A stretch of 62,334 nucleotides of DNA. Origin: Bacillus sp. RO1 (lineage in GTDB: Bacteria > Bacillota > Bacilli > Bacillales > Bacillaceae_I). The notes beneath the pieces are model-generated. The model was not told the DNA's origin. It made no database searches and worked only from the letters and a program-made list of their open reading frames with translations. The position numbers were made by a program, and so were the translations under genes. The DNA lies in NCBI RefSeq assembly GCF_012524115.1, contig NZ_JAAZWB010000071.1, forward strand, positions 1-62,334, written 5' to 3'. The stretch's first letter is position 1, and each line of letters begins with the position of its first letter. Of the stretch, positions 7,798 through 18,710 are shown piece by piece.

Positions 7798-8235
7798 TTA
7801 ACCGCGAAGTTCGTAAACTTCAGGTTGTTGTGCTTGGTGTGGATGCTCGCTTCCAGCATACACATTCAATTTTTTAGCTTGCTGACGTCCAAGACTTCCT
7901 TTTGGAAGCATGCCTTTGATTGCTAGTTCTAACATCTTTGTAGGATAGTTAGTACGCATTTCCAAAGCCGTTCTTTGTTTAAGTCCACCTGGGTGCATTG
8001 TGTGACGGTAGTAGATCTTACCGTTCAACTTGTTACCAGTTAAGTGGATTTTTTCTGCATTGATGATGATTACATGATCTCCAGTGTCTACGTTTGGAGT
8101 AAAAGTTGGTTTATGTTTACCACGTAAAATGGATGCAACTTCACTTGCAAGACGACCTAAAGTTTGACCTTCAGCGTCAACCACGTACCATTTACGATTT
8201 ACTTCGCTAGCTTTCGCCATAAACGTTGTACGCAT
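7798..8235 (-). CDS. rplM: 50S ribosomal protein L13
   Basis: L13 is an early-assembling 50S protein. The 145-aa product starts [20 protein letters not shown] and carries the family core ([17 protein letters not shown]). GGAGG lies 8 nt before the ATG. Upstream is an L13-leader-like hairpin and a sigma-A promoter placed at the end of truA, so rplM-rpsI can be expressed separately from the truA transcript and probably autoregulated by L13. Confidence 0.98.
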   Translation of the reverse strand: MRTTFMAKASEVNRKWYVVDAEGQTLGRLASEVASILRGKHKPTFTPNVDTGDHVIIINAEKIHLTGNKLNGKIYYRHTMHPGGLKQRTALEMRTNYPTKMLELAIKGMLPKGSLGRQQAKKLNVYAGSEHPHQAQQPEVYELRG

Positions 8236-8297
8236 TAAATTTCCCTCCTAAAAAAAATAAACCTTTTATTTTTCATTTCTTCATATATTTTATTCAA

Positions 8298-8328
8298 CAC
8301 GATGAAACTCTTCCGGGGCTTGATCGTG
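8298..8328 (-). promoter_or_regulatory. L13 leader hairpin (candidate autoregulatory site)
   Basis: In the rplM 5' untranslated region CACGAT pairs with ATCGTG around a 19-nt loop. Position and stem resemble the L13 leader described in Bacillus, thought to bind L13 and control the operon. Family assignment is from memory. Confidence 0.6.
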
Positions 8329-8352
8329 GGGTTAAAATACATACCATGTGAT

Positions 8353-8381
8353 ATCTTATATCTTTTTTGTGATATTGTCAA
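8353..8381 (-). promoter_or_regulatory. Sigma-A promoter of rplM-rpsI
   Basis: The minus strand shows TTGACA (8376-8381), a 17-bp spacer and TAAGAT (8353-8358), just downstream of the truA stop. The predicted transcript begins upstream of the L13 leader hairpin. Confidence 0.65.
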
Positions 8382-8399
8382 GAAAATGTTACACCAGGA

Positions 8400-9146
8400 T
8401 TAGTTGTCATCATAAACCACGTTCCAAAGGTATAAACCGTGTGCTGGTGCCGTTTTTCCTGCCGCTCCCCGATCTCTTGCTTCCAGGATTGAAAAAATAT
8501 CTCTTGGTAATTTTTTACCTTGTCCTATTTCCAGTAAAGTACCTACAATGATGCGGACCATGTTATATAAAAAGCCGTTGCCGACAATGCGGAACACAAG
8601 CTCCTCCCCATTCAACTCTACATCAAGCGAGTAAATGAACCTCACCTTATCCTCCACTTCCGTTTTTGCAGAACAGAAGCTGGTGAAGTCGTGTTCTCCA
8701 ATAAAATGCCCACACGCCTCCTTAACAGCTTTTAAATCTAACGGGTAAGGGTAGTGAAACACTTGGTCTCGGTCAAACACATTAAAGTCCTTTGCCAGGC
8801 TCACCTTGTAACGGTACTCCTTTTTTACAACATCAAAACGCGCGTGAAAATCCCCTGAGACAGACTCCACTCTCTTCACCCAAATATCTTTGGGCAAATG
8901 AGCATTCAGTGCCTTCTGCCAGGCTGCCTCAGGAATCGTTAAAGGAGAATCATAGTGCAATACTTGACCTACGGCGTGAACACCTGCATCGGTGCGGCCT
9001 GAAGCGGAAACCTTTATCTCCTTCCCTTTATGGATTCGAGACAATGCCTTCTGGACCTCCAGCTGAACCGTACGCTTTTCCTTTTGAATCTGATAACCTT
9101 CAAACTGTGCCCCGTCATAGGTTAGGGTACATTTCAATCTATTCAT
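8400..9146 (-). CDS. truA: tRNA pseudouridine(38-40) synthase TruA
   Basis: TruA isomerises U38-U40 in the tRNA anticodon stem. The 248-aa protein carries the family motif GRTDAGVHA with catalytic Asp53. I start at ATG 9146, 9 nt after GGAG; the adjacent ATG at 9149 (6 nt) is equally possible. The frame extends upstream to 9236 but there overlaps ecfT. It follows ecfT by 14 nt and ends the ecfA1-ecfA2-ecfT-truA unit, as in B. subtilis. Confidence 0.96.
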   Translation of the reverse strand: MNRLKCTLTYDGAQFEGYQIQKEKRTVQLEVQKALSRIHKGKEIKVSASGRTDAGVHAVGQVLHYDSPLTIPEAAWQKALNAHLPKDIWVKRVESVSGDFHARFDVVKKEYRYKVSLAKDFNVFDRDQVFHYPYPLDLKAVKEACGHFIGEHDFTSFCSAKTEVEDKVRFIYSLDVELNGEELVFRIVGNGFLYNMVRIIVGTLLEIGQGKKLPRDIFSILEARDRGAAGKTAPAHGLYLWNVVYDDN

Positions 9147-9160
9147 CATATCTAACTCCA

Positions 9161-9955
9161 TTATGTTCGAATAAGAACTAAGATAAACGTAAGGATAGCC
9201 AACGTCACCAACAACAAAGTGTCTTTCCACTGCCATTCTAGCAGACGGAATTTCGTTCTTCCTTCGCCGCCTCTATACCCTCGTGCTTCCATCGCCGTAG
9301 CAAGCTCCTCCGCGCGTTTAAACGCACTGATGAACAATGGGACAAGCAAAGGCACCAATGCCTTAACACGCTCTTTCAGAGGTCCTACAGTGAAGTCTGC
9401 ACCTCTCGCACTCTGCGCCTTCATAATCTTGTCCGTTTCCTGCATCAAGGTTGGAATGAATCGCAAAGAAATTGACATCATAAGCGCTAGTTCATGTACA
9501 GGGACCCCTATCTTTTTAAACGGTCCAAATAACGTCTCCATCCCGTCAGTCACCTCAATTGGTGTAGTGGTCAAGGTAAGGATGGTGGTGATCGTAATCA
9601 AGAATAAAAAACGCAAAGATATAAAGATAGCCTGAATGATGCCTTCTTCGTACACTTCAATAAAACCTACTTCAAAGAGCAAATTGCCCTCTTTTGTTAA
9701 AAAAACATGAAAAAGCATGGTAAAAATAATGATCCAGAGAATTGGCTTCAATCCTTTTAATATAAAAGGAACCGGTATTCTGGTAAGCAACACGATGGTC
9801 AATGTAAAGGCAGCAAGCAAGGCATAGCCCCAAACATTATTGGCAAGAAACACAACCATGACGAAAATAAAGACAAGCAGCAATTTTGCTCTCGGATCCA
9901 TCCGGTGAACAAGAGAGGTACCCGGCACATAACGACCGATTATCAAATTATTCAT
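9161..9955 (-). CDS. ecfT: ECF transporter transmembrane subunit EcfT
   Basis: EcfT is the shared membrane scaffold of energy-coupling factor transporters for vitamins and metals. The 264-aa protein has several transmembrane helices (about 24-42, 43-60, 70-88, 105-130 and a C-terminal segment). It also has the two coupling-helix signatures, SARGAD (182-187) and EARGYRG (223-229), that dock on the ATPases. The start at 9955 is preferred because the GGGGG run lies 9 nt upstream. The gene overlaps the end of ecfA2 by 8 nt. Confidence 0.95.
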   Translation of the reverse strand: MNNLIIGRYVPGTSLVHRMDPRAKLLLVFIFVMVVFLANNVWGYALLAAFTLTIVLLTRIPVPFILKGLKPILWIIIFTMLFHVFLTKEGNLLFEVGFIEVYEEGIIQAIFISLRFLFLITITTILTLTTTPIEVTDGMETLFGPFKKIGVPVHELALMMSISLRFIPTLMQETDKIMKAQSARGADFTVGPLKERVKALVPLLVPLFISAFKRAEELATAMEARGYRGGEGRTKFRLLEWQWKDTLLLVTLAILTFILVLIRT

Positions 9956-10823
9956 CACCCTCATCCCCCTTTTTCAAACGGGAGGCGATCGCTTCTGCCA
10001 CTTCTTCAACTGTCAAACACACTTCACTGAATTCTAAATTCAAACGCGAACCCAGCTCTTTCATAAACAAAACCGTCTCTGGAACGTCCAGCCCAAGTTT
10101 CTTAATTTCCTCTGCCTGGCTGAATATTTCCCTTGGTGTCCCTTTTAACCCAACGGTCCCTTTATTCATGACCACAATCGAATCTGCGTACTTTGCCGCA
10201 TCCTCCATGCTGTGTGTGACTAAGATGGTGGTAAGGTTCTGCTCTTTATGCAATTTATAAAAAAGGTCCATGATTTCTTTACGTCCTCGTGGATCGAGAC
10301 CAGCTGTCGGTTCATCCAGTACAAGGACTTCCGGTTGCATCGCAAGCACCCCGGCAATGGCAACCCGACGCATCTGCCCCCCACTTAAATCAAACGGAGA
10401 AGATTCGAGATATCTATCTGGCAGACCGACAAGCTTAAGTGCCTCTCTGGCCCGCCTTTTTGCTTCCTCTTCAGGAACGCCAAAATTAAGCGGACCAAAA
10501 CAAACATCCTTCTCCACAGTTTCATCAAACAACTGGTGCTCCGGGAATTGAAAAACAATTCCTACCTTTTTACGCAGGGCCTTAATGTTCTTTTCTTTTT
10601 TATTCGCATGTAAGGTGATATCTCCAACTTGAATGCTCCCACTCGTAGGTCTTAACAGGCCATTAAGATGTTGCAACAAAGTAGACTTTCCGGACCCTGT
10701 ATGGCCAATAATGGCGGTATAGGAGTATTCAGGAATCATCATATCTACATCATAAAGCGCGACCCTTTCAAAGGGAGTATTCAGCTGATAGCGATGCTCT
10801 AAATCTTTGATTGTAATTTGCAT
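9948..10823 (-). CDS. ecfA2: ECF transporter ATPase EcfA2
   Basis: This is one of the two ABC ATPases of the ECF module. The 291-aa protein shows Walker A GHTGSGKST (40-48), the ABC signature LSGGQMRR, Walker B VLVLDEPTAGLD and an H-loop VTHS. It overlaps ecfA1 by 25 nt and ecfT by 8 nt, indicating translational coupling. Substrate specificity comes from S subunits that are not encoded here. Confidence 0.96.
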   Translation of the reverse strand: MQITIKDLEHRYQLNTPFERVALYDVDMMIPEYSYTAIIGHTGSGKSTLLQHLNGLLRPTSGSIQVGDITLHANKKEKNIKALRKKVGIVFQFPEHQLFDETVEKDVCFGPLNFGVPEEEAKRRAREALKLVGLPDRYLESSPFDLSGGQMRRVAIAGVLAMQPEVLVLDEPTAGLDPRGRKEIMDLFYKLHKEQNLTTILVTHSMEDAAKYADSIVVMNKGTVGLKGTPREIFSQAEEIKKLGLDVPETVLFMKELGSRLNLEFSEVCLTVEEVAEAIASRLKKGDEGDE

Positions 10824-11632
10824 AACTCATTCATCAGCCTTTCCCTATTGGTCGGGTCTGTATCAAACTCCACACCCAACTGCTGCAGTTTATTTGCCAA
10901 AATGATAGGAAAAGGCAAATCAAGACCTATCTCCACAAGCTTATCTCCCATTCGAAAAACTTCCTCGGGTGTTCCTTCGCCAAACACTTCTCCAGCGTTC
11001 AATACAATGATTCGGTCTGCTCTTGCCGCCTCTTCCAGATCATGGGTAATGGATATAACCGTTACTCCCACCTGTTGTCTGAGCTCTTCTATTGTATCAA
11101 TAACTTCTTTCCGTCCAACAGGATCGAGCATGCTTGTAGCTTCATCCAAAATGATGATGGATGGTCGCAGCGCAATTAAGCCTGCAATCGCCACCCGCTG
11201 CTTTTGGCCTCCAGAGAGCTGATGTGGCTCTTGGGTTAAAAAAGATTCCATCCCTACTTTTTCAATCCCCTCTGCCACGCGGGAAATCATTTCTTCACGG
11301 GGGACGCCAATATTTTCTAAACCAAACGCAACATCGTCCTCTACCGTAGAACCTACAAACTGATTATCAGGATTTTGGAAGACCATTCCCACCTGTCTTC
11401 TAATGTCCCAAATCGTCTCTTCTGCTAACTTTGTTCCCTGCACTGTAACAGATCCTTCTGTCGGAAGTTGCAGGCCGTTTAGGATTCTAGCCAATGTGGA
11501 TTTGCCTGAGCCGTTATGGCCAACGATGGCGGTCCATTCTCCTTGTTCCACTTTTAGGTTAATATTCTTTAACGTATTCTCTTCTTGGTTTGCGTAGCGG
11601 AAGGACAAACCCTTCACTTCTAAGATGGCCAT
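10799..11632 (-). CDS. ecfA1: ECF transporter ATPase EcfA1
   Basis: This is the partner ATPase of EcfA2. The 277-aa protein has Walker A GHNGSGKST (38-46), signature LSGGQKQR, Walker B IIILDEATSMLD and an H-loop ITHD. It is first in the ecfA1-ecfA2-ecfT-truA unit. Upstream lies a 590-bp gap with the rplQ terminator and two structured repeats, so it must have its own promoter, which I could not pin down. GAGGAG is 11 nt before the ATG. Confidence 0.96.
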   Translation of the reverse strand: MAILEVKGLSFRYANQEENTLKNINLKVEQGEWTAIVGHNGSGKSTLARILNGLQLPTEGSVTVQGTKLAEETIWDIRRQVGMVFQNPDNQFVGSTVEDDVAFGLENIGVPREEMISRVAEGIEKVGMESFLTQEPHQLSGGQKQRVAIAGLIALRPSIIILDEATSMLDPVGRKEVIDTIEELRQQVGVTVISITHDLEEAARADRIIVLNAGEVFGEGTPEEVFRMGDKLVEIGLDLPFPIILANKLQQLGVEFDTDPTNRERLMNELCKLQSKI

Positions 11633-11710
11633 CGAAAATACAACTCCTCTCTTCTCCGCTTAACTGACTCTCTCTATTATAGCCTTTCAACTCAAAAGAA
11701 CTCTACTAAC

Positions 11711-11722
11711 ACCGCTGTTGAT
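11711..11722. repeat. Possible end fragment of a dispersed structured repeat
   Basis: CACCGCTGTTGATT resembles the left end of the repeat copy at 51617 (CGCCGCTGTTGATT) but no body follows it. It sits 20 bp before the full copy at 11741 and may be a remnant. Confidence 0.35.
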
Positions 11723-11740
11723 TATAGAACTGGTTTTACT

Positions 11741-11874
11741 CCCTTGTTGCTTTCGCTCCAGGTGTTCGCTTTCCGCGGGAAGGTGCTTGAGCCTCCTCAC
11801 AACGCTTCAGGGGTCTCAACCAACCTTTTCTCCCCCGCCGGAGTCTCACACCTTGCACTCCAAGCAACAGGGGG
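11741..11874 (+). repeat. Dispersed structured repeat, copy 1
   Basis: This ~134-bp GC-rich element has terminal inverted repeats CCCTTGTTGCTT and AAGCAACAGGGG. Inside are the family segments TTCGCTTTCC, TTGAGCCTCCTC, GGGGTCTCAA and GGAGTCTCACACC. Internal stems AGGTGT/ACACCT and TTGAG/CTCAA are present. It lies between rplQ and ecfA1, in opposite orientation to copy 2. Confidence 0.82.
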
Positions 11875-11952
11875 GTACTGCAATTAATTCATATATTGCA
11901 GAATAATAAAGGTAAATGGAAATCTTTAAACCTATATTCAATGAAATTTATA

Positions 11953-12080
11953 GCTTGTGATTGGAGCACAGGGCGAAGACTCCTACGGGAGGTAGCGGTT
12001 AGGGGAGACCCTGCAGGCAAAGCCGAGGAGGCTCCCCAAGCGCCCCGTGGAAAGCGAAGCCCGGTGCGGAAATCACAAGC
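11953..12080 (-). repeat. Dispersed structured repeat, copy 2 (reverse orientation)
   Basis: This 128-bp copy is read on the minus strand. Its ends GCTTGTGATT and AATCACAAGC are perfect 10-bp inverted repeats. Internal stems GGGC/GCCC and GGGGAG/CTCCCC replace the sequences seen in other copies but keep the pairing. It faces copy 1 across 78 bp of AT-rich DNA. Confidence 0.82.
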
Positions 12081-12111
12081 GGTGGTTCCAAGAATCTCTC
12101 AATATATGGAC

Positions 12112-12161
12112 AAAAAAATAAAGGGCTTAGATCAGTCATTACAACTGTCCGCCCTTATTTA
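12112..12161 (-). terminator. Intrinsic terminator of the S10-spc-alpha transcript (after rplQ)
   Basis: On the minus strand AATAAGGGC and GCCCTTTATT form a stem with a long loop followed by a T7 run. It lies about 65 bp after the rplQ stop codon. Confidence 0.72.
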
Positions 12162-12226
12162 TGACTGACTATAGTATGCTCAAAGAATCGTTTCCTCCGC
12201 TTTAAACCACTATCATCTAATATATA

Positions 12227-12589
12227 TTATACAAGTTCAATGATAACCATTGGAGCTCCGTCTCCACGACGAGGTCCAAGTTTCATGATACGAGTGTATC
12301 CACCTTGACGCTCTTCATAACGTGGAGCGATATCAGCGAATAACTTTTGAACTGCGTCTTGACCAGTTTCTGCGTTCGCTACTTCATGACGAACGTAAGA
12401 AGCTGCTTGACGACGAGCGTGTAAGTCACCACGCTTACCAAGAGTAATCATTTTTTCTACTAAAGAACGCAATTCTTTCGCACGTGCTTCTGTAGTTTCA
12501 ATGCGCTCGCTGATGATCAAGTCAGTAGTCAAGTCACGTAACATTGCTTTACGCTGTGCGCTAGTACGACCTAATTTTCTGTATCCCAT
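12227..12589 (-). CDS. rplQ: 50S ribosomal protein L17
   Basis: L17 lies at the base of the 50S subunit near the exit tunnel. The 120-aa protein opens [20 protein letters not shown], with the conserved TTEARAKE and GGYTRI segments. It is the last gene of the alpha operon, 75 nt after rpoA, and is followed by the presumed operon terminator. Confidence 0.98.
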   Translation of the reverse strand: MGYRKLGRTSAQRKAMLRDLTTDLIISERIETTEARAKELRSLVEKMITLGKRGDLHARRQAASYVRHEVANAETGQDAVQKLFADIAPRYEERQGGYTRIMKLGPRRGDGAPMVIIELV

Positions 12590-12664
12590 GTTGATGTTCC
12601 CTCCTTCTGTAGAAAGTCATGAAACGTTCAAACACATAAAGATGCCTAGTTTTCCAAGTAAAAA

Positions 12665-13609
12665 CTAGTCATCTTTACGCAGGCCAAGACCAAGCTCTTC
12701 TAATTTATGCTTGACTTCTTCTAAAGATTTACGGCCTAAGTTACGAACTTTCATCATATCTTCTTCTGTCTTATTTGCAAGCTCTTGAACAGTGTTGATG
12801 CCAGCACGCTTCAGGCAGTTGTAAGAACGAACAGATAGATCTAATTCTTCGATAGTCATCTCTAGAACTTTTTCTTTCTGATCTTCTTCTTTTTCTACCA
12901 TGATTTCAGCGTTCTGCGCTTCATCTGTTAGACCTACAAATATATTTAAGTGTTCAGTTAAAATCTTTGCCCCAAGTGCTACTGCTTCTTGTGGACCGTT
13001 ACTACCATCTGTCCATACATCTAATGTAAGCTTGTCATAGTTAGAGACTTGGCCTACACGTGTATTTTCAACATAATAAGAAACACGAGAAACTGGAGTG
13101 AAAATGGAGTCAATCGGAATAACACCGATCGGTTGATCTTCACGTTTGTTTCCGTCCGCTGGTACATATCCACGACCGCGTTTTGCAGTGAAACGGATAC
13201 GCAGGTGAGCGTCCTTCGCTAACGTTGCGATATGAAGGTCAGGGTTAAGGATTTCAACATCGCTGTCATGTGTAATGTCAGCAGCTGTTACAGCACCTTC
13301 ACCTTGGACATCAATCTCTAACGTCTTCTCATCATCTGAATAGATTTTTAATGCTAGCTTCTTAACGTTCAAAATAACTGTTGTAACATCTTCAACGACG
13401 CCTTCAATTGTTGAGAACTCATGCAGTACACCATCTATTTGGATAGATGTTACAGCGGCACCAGGAAGTGAGGATAAAAGAATACGACGTAAGGAGTTAC
13501 CCAAAGTTGTTCCATATCCACGCTCAAGTGGCTCGACGACGAATTTACCATAGTTGGCGTCATCGCTGATTTCAACCGTTTCGATTTTTGGTTTTTCGAT
13601 TTCTAACAT
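12665..13609 (-). CDS. rpoA: RNA polymerase subunit alpha
   Basis: Alpha nucleates RNA polymerase assembly and contacts UP elements and activators. The 314-aa protein has an N-terminal dimerisation domain ([18 protein letters not shown] near 34-51), a flexible linker near 230-245 and a C-terminal helix-hairpin-helix domain ([22 protein letters not shown]). It lies between rpsK and rplQ. The 172-bp leader holds a strong hairpin (13640-13664). Confidence 0.99.
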   Translation of the reverse strand: MLEIEKPKIETVEISDDANYGKFVVEPLERGYGTTLGNSLRRILLSSLPGAAVTSIQIDGVLHEFSTIEGVVEDVTTVILNVKKLALKIYSDDEKTLEIDVQGEGAVTAADITHDSDVEILNPDLHIATLAKDAHLRIRFTAKRGRGYVPADGNKREDQPIGVIPIDSIFTPVSRVSYYVENTRVGQVSNYDKLTLDVWTDGSNGPQEAVALGAKILTEHLNIFVGLTDEAQNAEIMVEKEEDQKEKVLEMTIEELDLSVRSYNCLKRAGINTVQELANKTEEDMMKVRNLGRKSLEEVKHKLEELGLGLRKDD

Positions 13610-13639
13610 TCATAACCCTCCTTCAAAACGTCGAAACCC

Positions 13640-13664
13640 CGGAAAGACATATAATGTCTTACCG
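13640..13664 (-). promoter_or_regulatory. Hairpin in the rpsK-rpoA spacer
   Basis: AAGACAT and ATGTCTT pair perfectly around ATA, extended by CGG/CCG after one mismatch. It lies about 30 nt upstream of the rpoA start, so it could affect rpoA translation or transcript processing. No known leader family is recognised. Confidence 0.5.
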
Positions 13665-13781
13665 AAATTCCCCATAGGTATGTCCCGATTGTGCACAACA
13701 ACAACATTTAATTATCTCTGTATATTTTTAAACTGTATCATCAGCCATTATTGACATGTATACAAAATCTATACAGACAAA

Positions 13782-14186
<405 letters not shown>

Positions 14187-14200
14187 TTACTTACTTAAAA

Positions 14201-14581
<381 letters not shown>

Positions 14582-14586
14582 TCAAG

Positions 14587-14706
<120 letters not shown>

Positions 14707-14741
14707 TTACCTCCCTGATAGTACGGAGTGCTAAAATAGGT

Positions 14742-14960
14742 TTATTTAAAACGATACGTAATTCTACCGCGTGTTAAATCGTATGGAGAAAGCTCCACCG
14801 TTACTTTATCTCCTGGTAGGATTCGAATAAAGTGCATACGTATTTTCCCAGATACATGAGCCAACACAGTATGACCATTTTCCAATTCTACTTTAAACAT
14901 AGCATTTGGTAAAGTCTCAATGACCGTACCTTCTACTTCAATTACATCGTCTTTCGCCAT
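14742..14960 (-). CDS. infA: Translation initiation factor IF-1
   Basis: IF-1 binds the 30S A site during initiation. The 72-aa OB-fold protein begins [20 protein letters not shown] and ends RGRITYRFK. The start overlaps the stop codon of the KOW-protein gene by one base (TAATG), which suggests coupled translation. rpmJ follows. Confidence 0.98.
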   Translation of the reverse strand: MAKDDVIEVEGTVIETLPNAMFKVELENGHTVLAHVSGKIRMHFIRILPGDKVTVELSPYDLTRGRITYRFK

Positions 14961-15274
14961 TAATTAAGTTCTCCCTTCTTCAAATCAGTAACAAGCTCAT
15001 TGACAAACTTGGTCAGTGCAAAGCGCAGCTTTCCATTTGTCACACGGCCTGTTTCCTTCATACTGTTCTGAACTTCTGGAGACACGTAATCAAAAAATTC
15101 AAGATGATGAATGTTCTTTTTCTTTGGGCGGTCAAACTTCCGCTTGTCTCCATCCGCTAGGACGACAAAACGCTCATCAAGAATTTTAATAATTACGGCA
15201 TACTGTCCGGCATCTCTGCCTTGAGTAATCGAAACAATTTGGCCTACTTGCAAAGTCGAATCAGATTCGATCAA
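14960..15274 (-). CDS. KOW domain RNA-binding protein (YbzG/L14e-like)
   Basis: The 104-aa protein has an N-terminal KOW motif ([20 protein letters not shown], 9-28) and a Lys-rich stretch ([15 protein letters not shown]). Bacillus genomes carry a KOW protein between map and infA, called YbzG in B. subtilis as I recall; its role is not established. The start is TTG at 15274 behind GAGGTGA. The C-terminal tail after about residue 65 looks longer than I remember for B. subtilis. Confidence 0.85.
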   Translation of the reverse strand: MIESDSTLQVGQIVSITQGRDAGQYAVIIKILDERFVVLADGDKRKFDRPKKKNIHHLEFFDYVSPEVQNSMKETGRVTNGKLRFALTKFVNELVTDLKKGELN

Positions 15275-15287
15275 GCAATATCACCTC

Positions 15288-16033
15288 TTAGGCTTTTGTT
15301 AAGATCTCGTAGCCTGTTTCTGTAATAGCGACCGTATGTTCAAAATGAGCACACATTTTACCGTCAACAGTAACAACAGTCCAGTCATCTGCTAGCGTTT
15401 TTACGTAGCGGGTGCCTGCATTGACCATTGGTTCAATTGCAAGAACCATACCAGGTTTTAACCGTGGACCTTTATTAGGAGGTCCATAATGAGGAATTTG
15501 TGGGTCTTCATGTAAGTCTTGACCAATTCCATGCCCTACATACTCTCTCACAATCGAAAAATCGTGTGCTTCCGCATACGTTTGAATCGCATGGGATACA
15601 TCAGAGAGACGAGCGCCCGGTTTTACTTCCTTGATGCCTTCATACAATGATTGTTCCGTGACTTCAAGTAATCGCTTTGTTTCATCGGATATGTTACCAA
15701 CAGCATACGTCCAAGCGGAGTCACCGTGGTAACCATTATACTTAGCACCAATATCTATGCTAATGATATCTCCGTCTTTTAAAACACGATCGCTGGGAAT
15801 ACCATGAACAAGTTCTTCATTAACAGAAGCGCAGATGCTTCCGCGAAAACCATTATACCCCTTAAACGAAGGAATTGCATCATGTTTGCGGATGAATTTC
15901 TCAGCAATATCATCCAATTGCTTCGTTGTTACACCAGGTACAATGTGCTTTTTTAATTCTTGGTGTGTCAGAGCGACAATTCTACCTGCTTCTCTCATGA
16001 TCTCAAGTTCACGAGGAGTTTTACAGATAATCA

Positions 16034-16034
<1 letters not shown>
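15288..16034 (-). CDS. map: Methionine aminopeptidase type I
   Basis: MetAP removes the initiator Met from nascent proteins. The 248-aa protein is of the short bacterial type without an N-terminal extension. Metal-binding residues lie in [29 protein letters not shown] and VLAIEPM. Its ATG overlaps the adk stop (TAATG), so the two are probably coupled, as in other Bacilli. Confidence 0.98.
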
Positions 16035-16696
<662 letters not shown>

Positions 16697-16744
16697 TCAG
16701 TATCTTGTGAAGTATATTGGGATAATGTTATCCCAATTACTTCA

Positions 16745-18040
16745 TTACTTGATAAACCCTTTATAATGACGCTTCACTAACTGGCTTTCTAGTTGCTTCA
16801 TCGTCTCAAGTGCTACACCTACGACGATTAGTAAACTAGTACCGCCAATCTGCACTGCTGCAGGAAGACCGGCAAAGCTCATAAAGATGATAGGTAGGAT
16901 AGAAATAGCTGCTAAGAATAATGCACCAACAAATGTTAGTCGGTAAATAATCTTTGTCAAATATTCCTGAGTATTTAAACCAGGACGAATTCCTGGGATA
17001 TATCCGCCTTGTTTCTTTAAGTTTTCTGCCATCTGTTCAGGATTAGACTGAACAAATGTGTAGAAGTAAGTGAAGGCAATTATAAGAGCTACATATACAA
17101 CCATACCGATTGGATTCGTGTAGTCAAACGTACTAATAATCCATCTAGTCACAGCATTCTCGCTAAAGAATGAAGCGATTGTCGGTGGTGTAATGATAAA
17201 GGATACTGCAAAGATAACCGGAATTACCCCTGCTGCATTAACCTTTAAAGGTAAGTGTGTAGTGTGTCCTCCACCAGTAGGAGCGCGACCTGCCGTCTTC
17301 TTCGCATACTGAATCGGAATTTTACGTAACGCTTGCTGAATGAAGATAACACCTACGATTACAGCTAAGATCGCAAGGATGATGAGTGCAACAATAACAA
17401 GATTTAAGAACAACTGATCACCAGCATCCTGGATCAAAGATGCATAAATCTGATTTGCGCCAGTTGGTATTGCAGATACGATACCAGCGAAGATAAGAAT
17501 GGAGATTCCGTTTCCTACGCCATGTGCCGTGATTTGCTCACCAAGCCACATCAAGAATGCAGTTCCTGCTGTTAACACTAATGCTATAAGCAGATAAGTA
17601 GTGAAAGTCGGATTCATAATCAGTTGACCATTGGCCATTGTATTGAACCCGATAGACATACCAATTGCCTGGATGAAACCAAGTACAATGGTGAAATACC
17701 TAGTGAATTGAGCTAATTTGCGACGTCCAGCTTCTCCTTGTTTTGACCACTCCGTAAATTTCGGAACAACATCCATTTGCAATAACTGCACGATGATGGA
17801 CGCTGTGATGTATGGCATTACACCCATGGCTAGAATAGAGAAGTTCTGAAGAGCTCCACCACCAAAAGTATTCAGGATACCAAAAACACTAAGTTCATCC
17901 TGGAATTTCAAAATGTCAGAGTTCACCCCTGGTACTGGGATAAACGTACCGATACGGAAAATTACTAACATTAATAGGGTGAAGACAATTTTCTTTCTTA
18001 TATCACCCACGCGCATAAAATTGGAGAATGTCTGGAACAT
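16745..18040 (-). CDS. secY: Preprotein translocase subunit SecY
   Basis: SecY is the protein-conducting channel of the Sec translocon and works with SecE and SecG. The 431-aa protein starts [17 protein letters not shown], has ten predicted transmembrane helices and the plug-region PGVNS. Its start codon overlaps the rplO stop by one base. It is found in the spc operon upstream of adk. Confidence 0.98.
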   Translation of the reverse strand: MFQTFSNFMRVGDIRKKIVFTLLMLVIFRIGTFIPVPGVNSDILKFQDELSVFGILNTFGGGALQNFSILAMGVMPYITASIIVQLLQMDVVPKFTEWSKQGEAGRRKLAQFTRYFTIVLGFIQAIGMSIGFNTMANGQLIMNPTFTTYLLIALVLTAGTAFLMWLGEQITAHGVGNGISILIFAGIVSAIPTGANQIYASLIQDAGDQLFLNLVIVALIILAILAVIVGVIFIQQALRKIPIQYAKKTAGRAPTGGGHTTHLPLKVNAAGVIPVIFAVSFIITPPTIASFFSENAVTRWIISTFDYTNPIGMVVYVALIIAFTYFYTFVQSNPEQMAENLKKQGGYIPGIRPGLNTQEYLTKIIYRLTFVGALFLAAISILPIIFMSFAGLPAAVQIGGTSLLIVVGVALETMKQLESQLVKRHYKGFIK

Positions 18041-18480
18041 TAAATCACCTCAACTGAACCGCCAGCTGCTTCGATAGCTTCCTTAGCTGCTGAGGAGAAT
18101 TTATGAGCACGTACTGTAAGCTTTTTCTCGATAGAACCGTTACCCAATACTTTAAGACCAGCGTTTAATTTGCTAACTAAACCTGTTTCAACAAGTAATT
18201 CAGGAGTAACTTCAGTTCCCTCGTCAAAGCGGTTTAAAGCATCAAGGTTGATGATTGCATACTCTTTGCGATTGATGTTCGTGAATCCGCGCTTAGGTAA
18301 GCGTTGGAATAGAGGTGTTTGACCACCTTCGAATCCAGGACGAACGCCACCGCCAGAGCGTGCATTTTGACCTTTATGACCTTTACCAGAAGTTTTTCCG
18401 TTACCAGAACCAGTTCCGCGACCTACACGGTTGCGCTCTTTACGAGATCCTTCGTTAGGTTTTAACTCATGAAGTTTCAT
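18040..18480 (-). CDS. rplO: 50S ribosomal protein L15
   Basis: L15 is a late-assembling 50S protein. The 146-aa protein opens [20 protein letters not shown] and has the long Gly/Arg-rich N-terminal extension ([20 protein letters not shown]) that enters the rRNA core. It is translationally coupled to secY by a one-base overlap. Confidence 0.98.
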   Translation of the reverse strand: MKLHELKPNEGSRKERNRVGRGTGSGNGKTSGKGHKGQNARSGGGVRPGFEGGQTPLFQRLPKRGFTNINRKEYAIINLDALNRFDEGTEVTPELLVETGLVSKLNAGLKVLGNGSIEKKLTVRAHKFSSAAKEAIEAAGGSVEVI

Positions 18481-18514
18481 TGTGGCACCTCCTTATTTAA
18501 AAAACCGTTTCTAT

Positions 18515-18697
18515 TTATTGCTCTTTCACAGTAACAAGGTGAGATACCTTGTTAATCATTCCACGGATAGCTGCGTTATCCTCATGGACAACTGTTTGGT
18601 GCATCTTTTTCAAACCAAGAGTTTGAACAGTCGCACGTTGATCTTGTGGACGACCGATTACACTGCGAGTGAGGGTGATTGCTAATTTGTTCGCCAT
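18515..18697 (-). CDS. rpmD: 50S ribosomal protein L30
   Basis: The 60-aa product ([20 protein letters not shown]) matches the short bacterial L30. It lies between rpsE and rplO with a GGAGGG SD. Confidence 0.97.
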   Translation of the reverse strand: MANKLAITLTRSVIGRPQDQRATVQTLGLKKMHQTVVHEDNAAIRGMINKVSHLVTVKEQ

Positions 18698-18710
18698 TTT
18701 GTTTCCCTCC

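Noticed and set aside
11896-12168. Plus-strand 90-aa open frame across repeat copy 2
   Set aside because: It has no SD and its content is just the GC-rich repeat translated.
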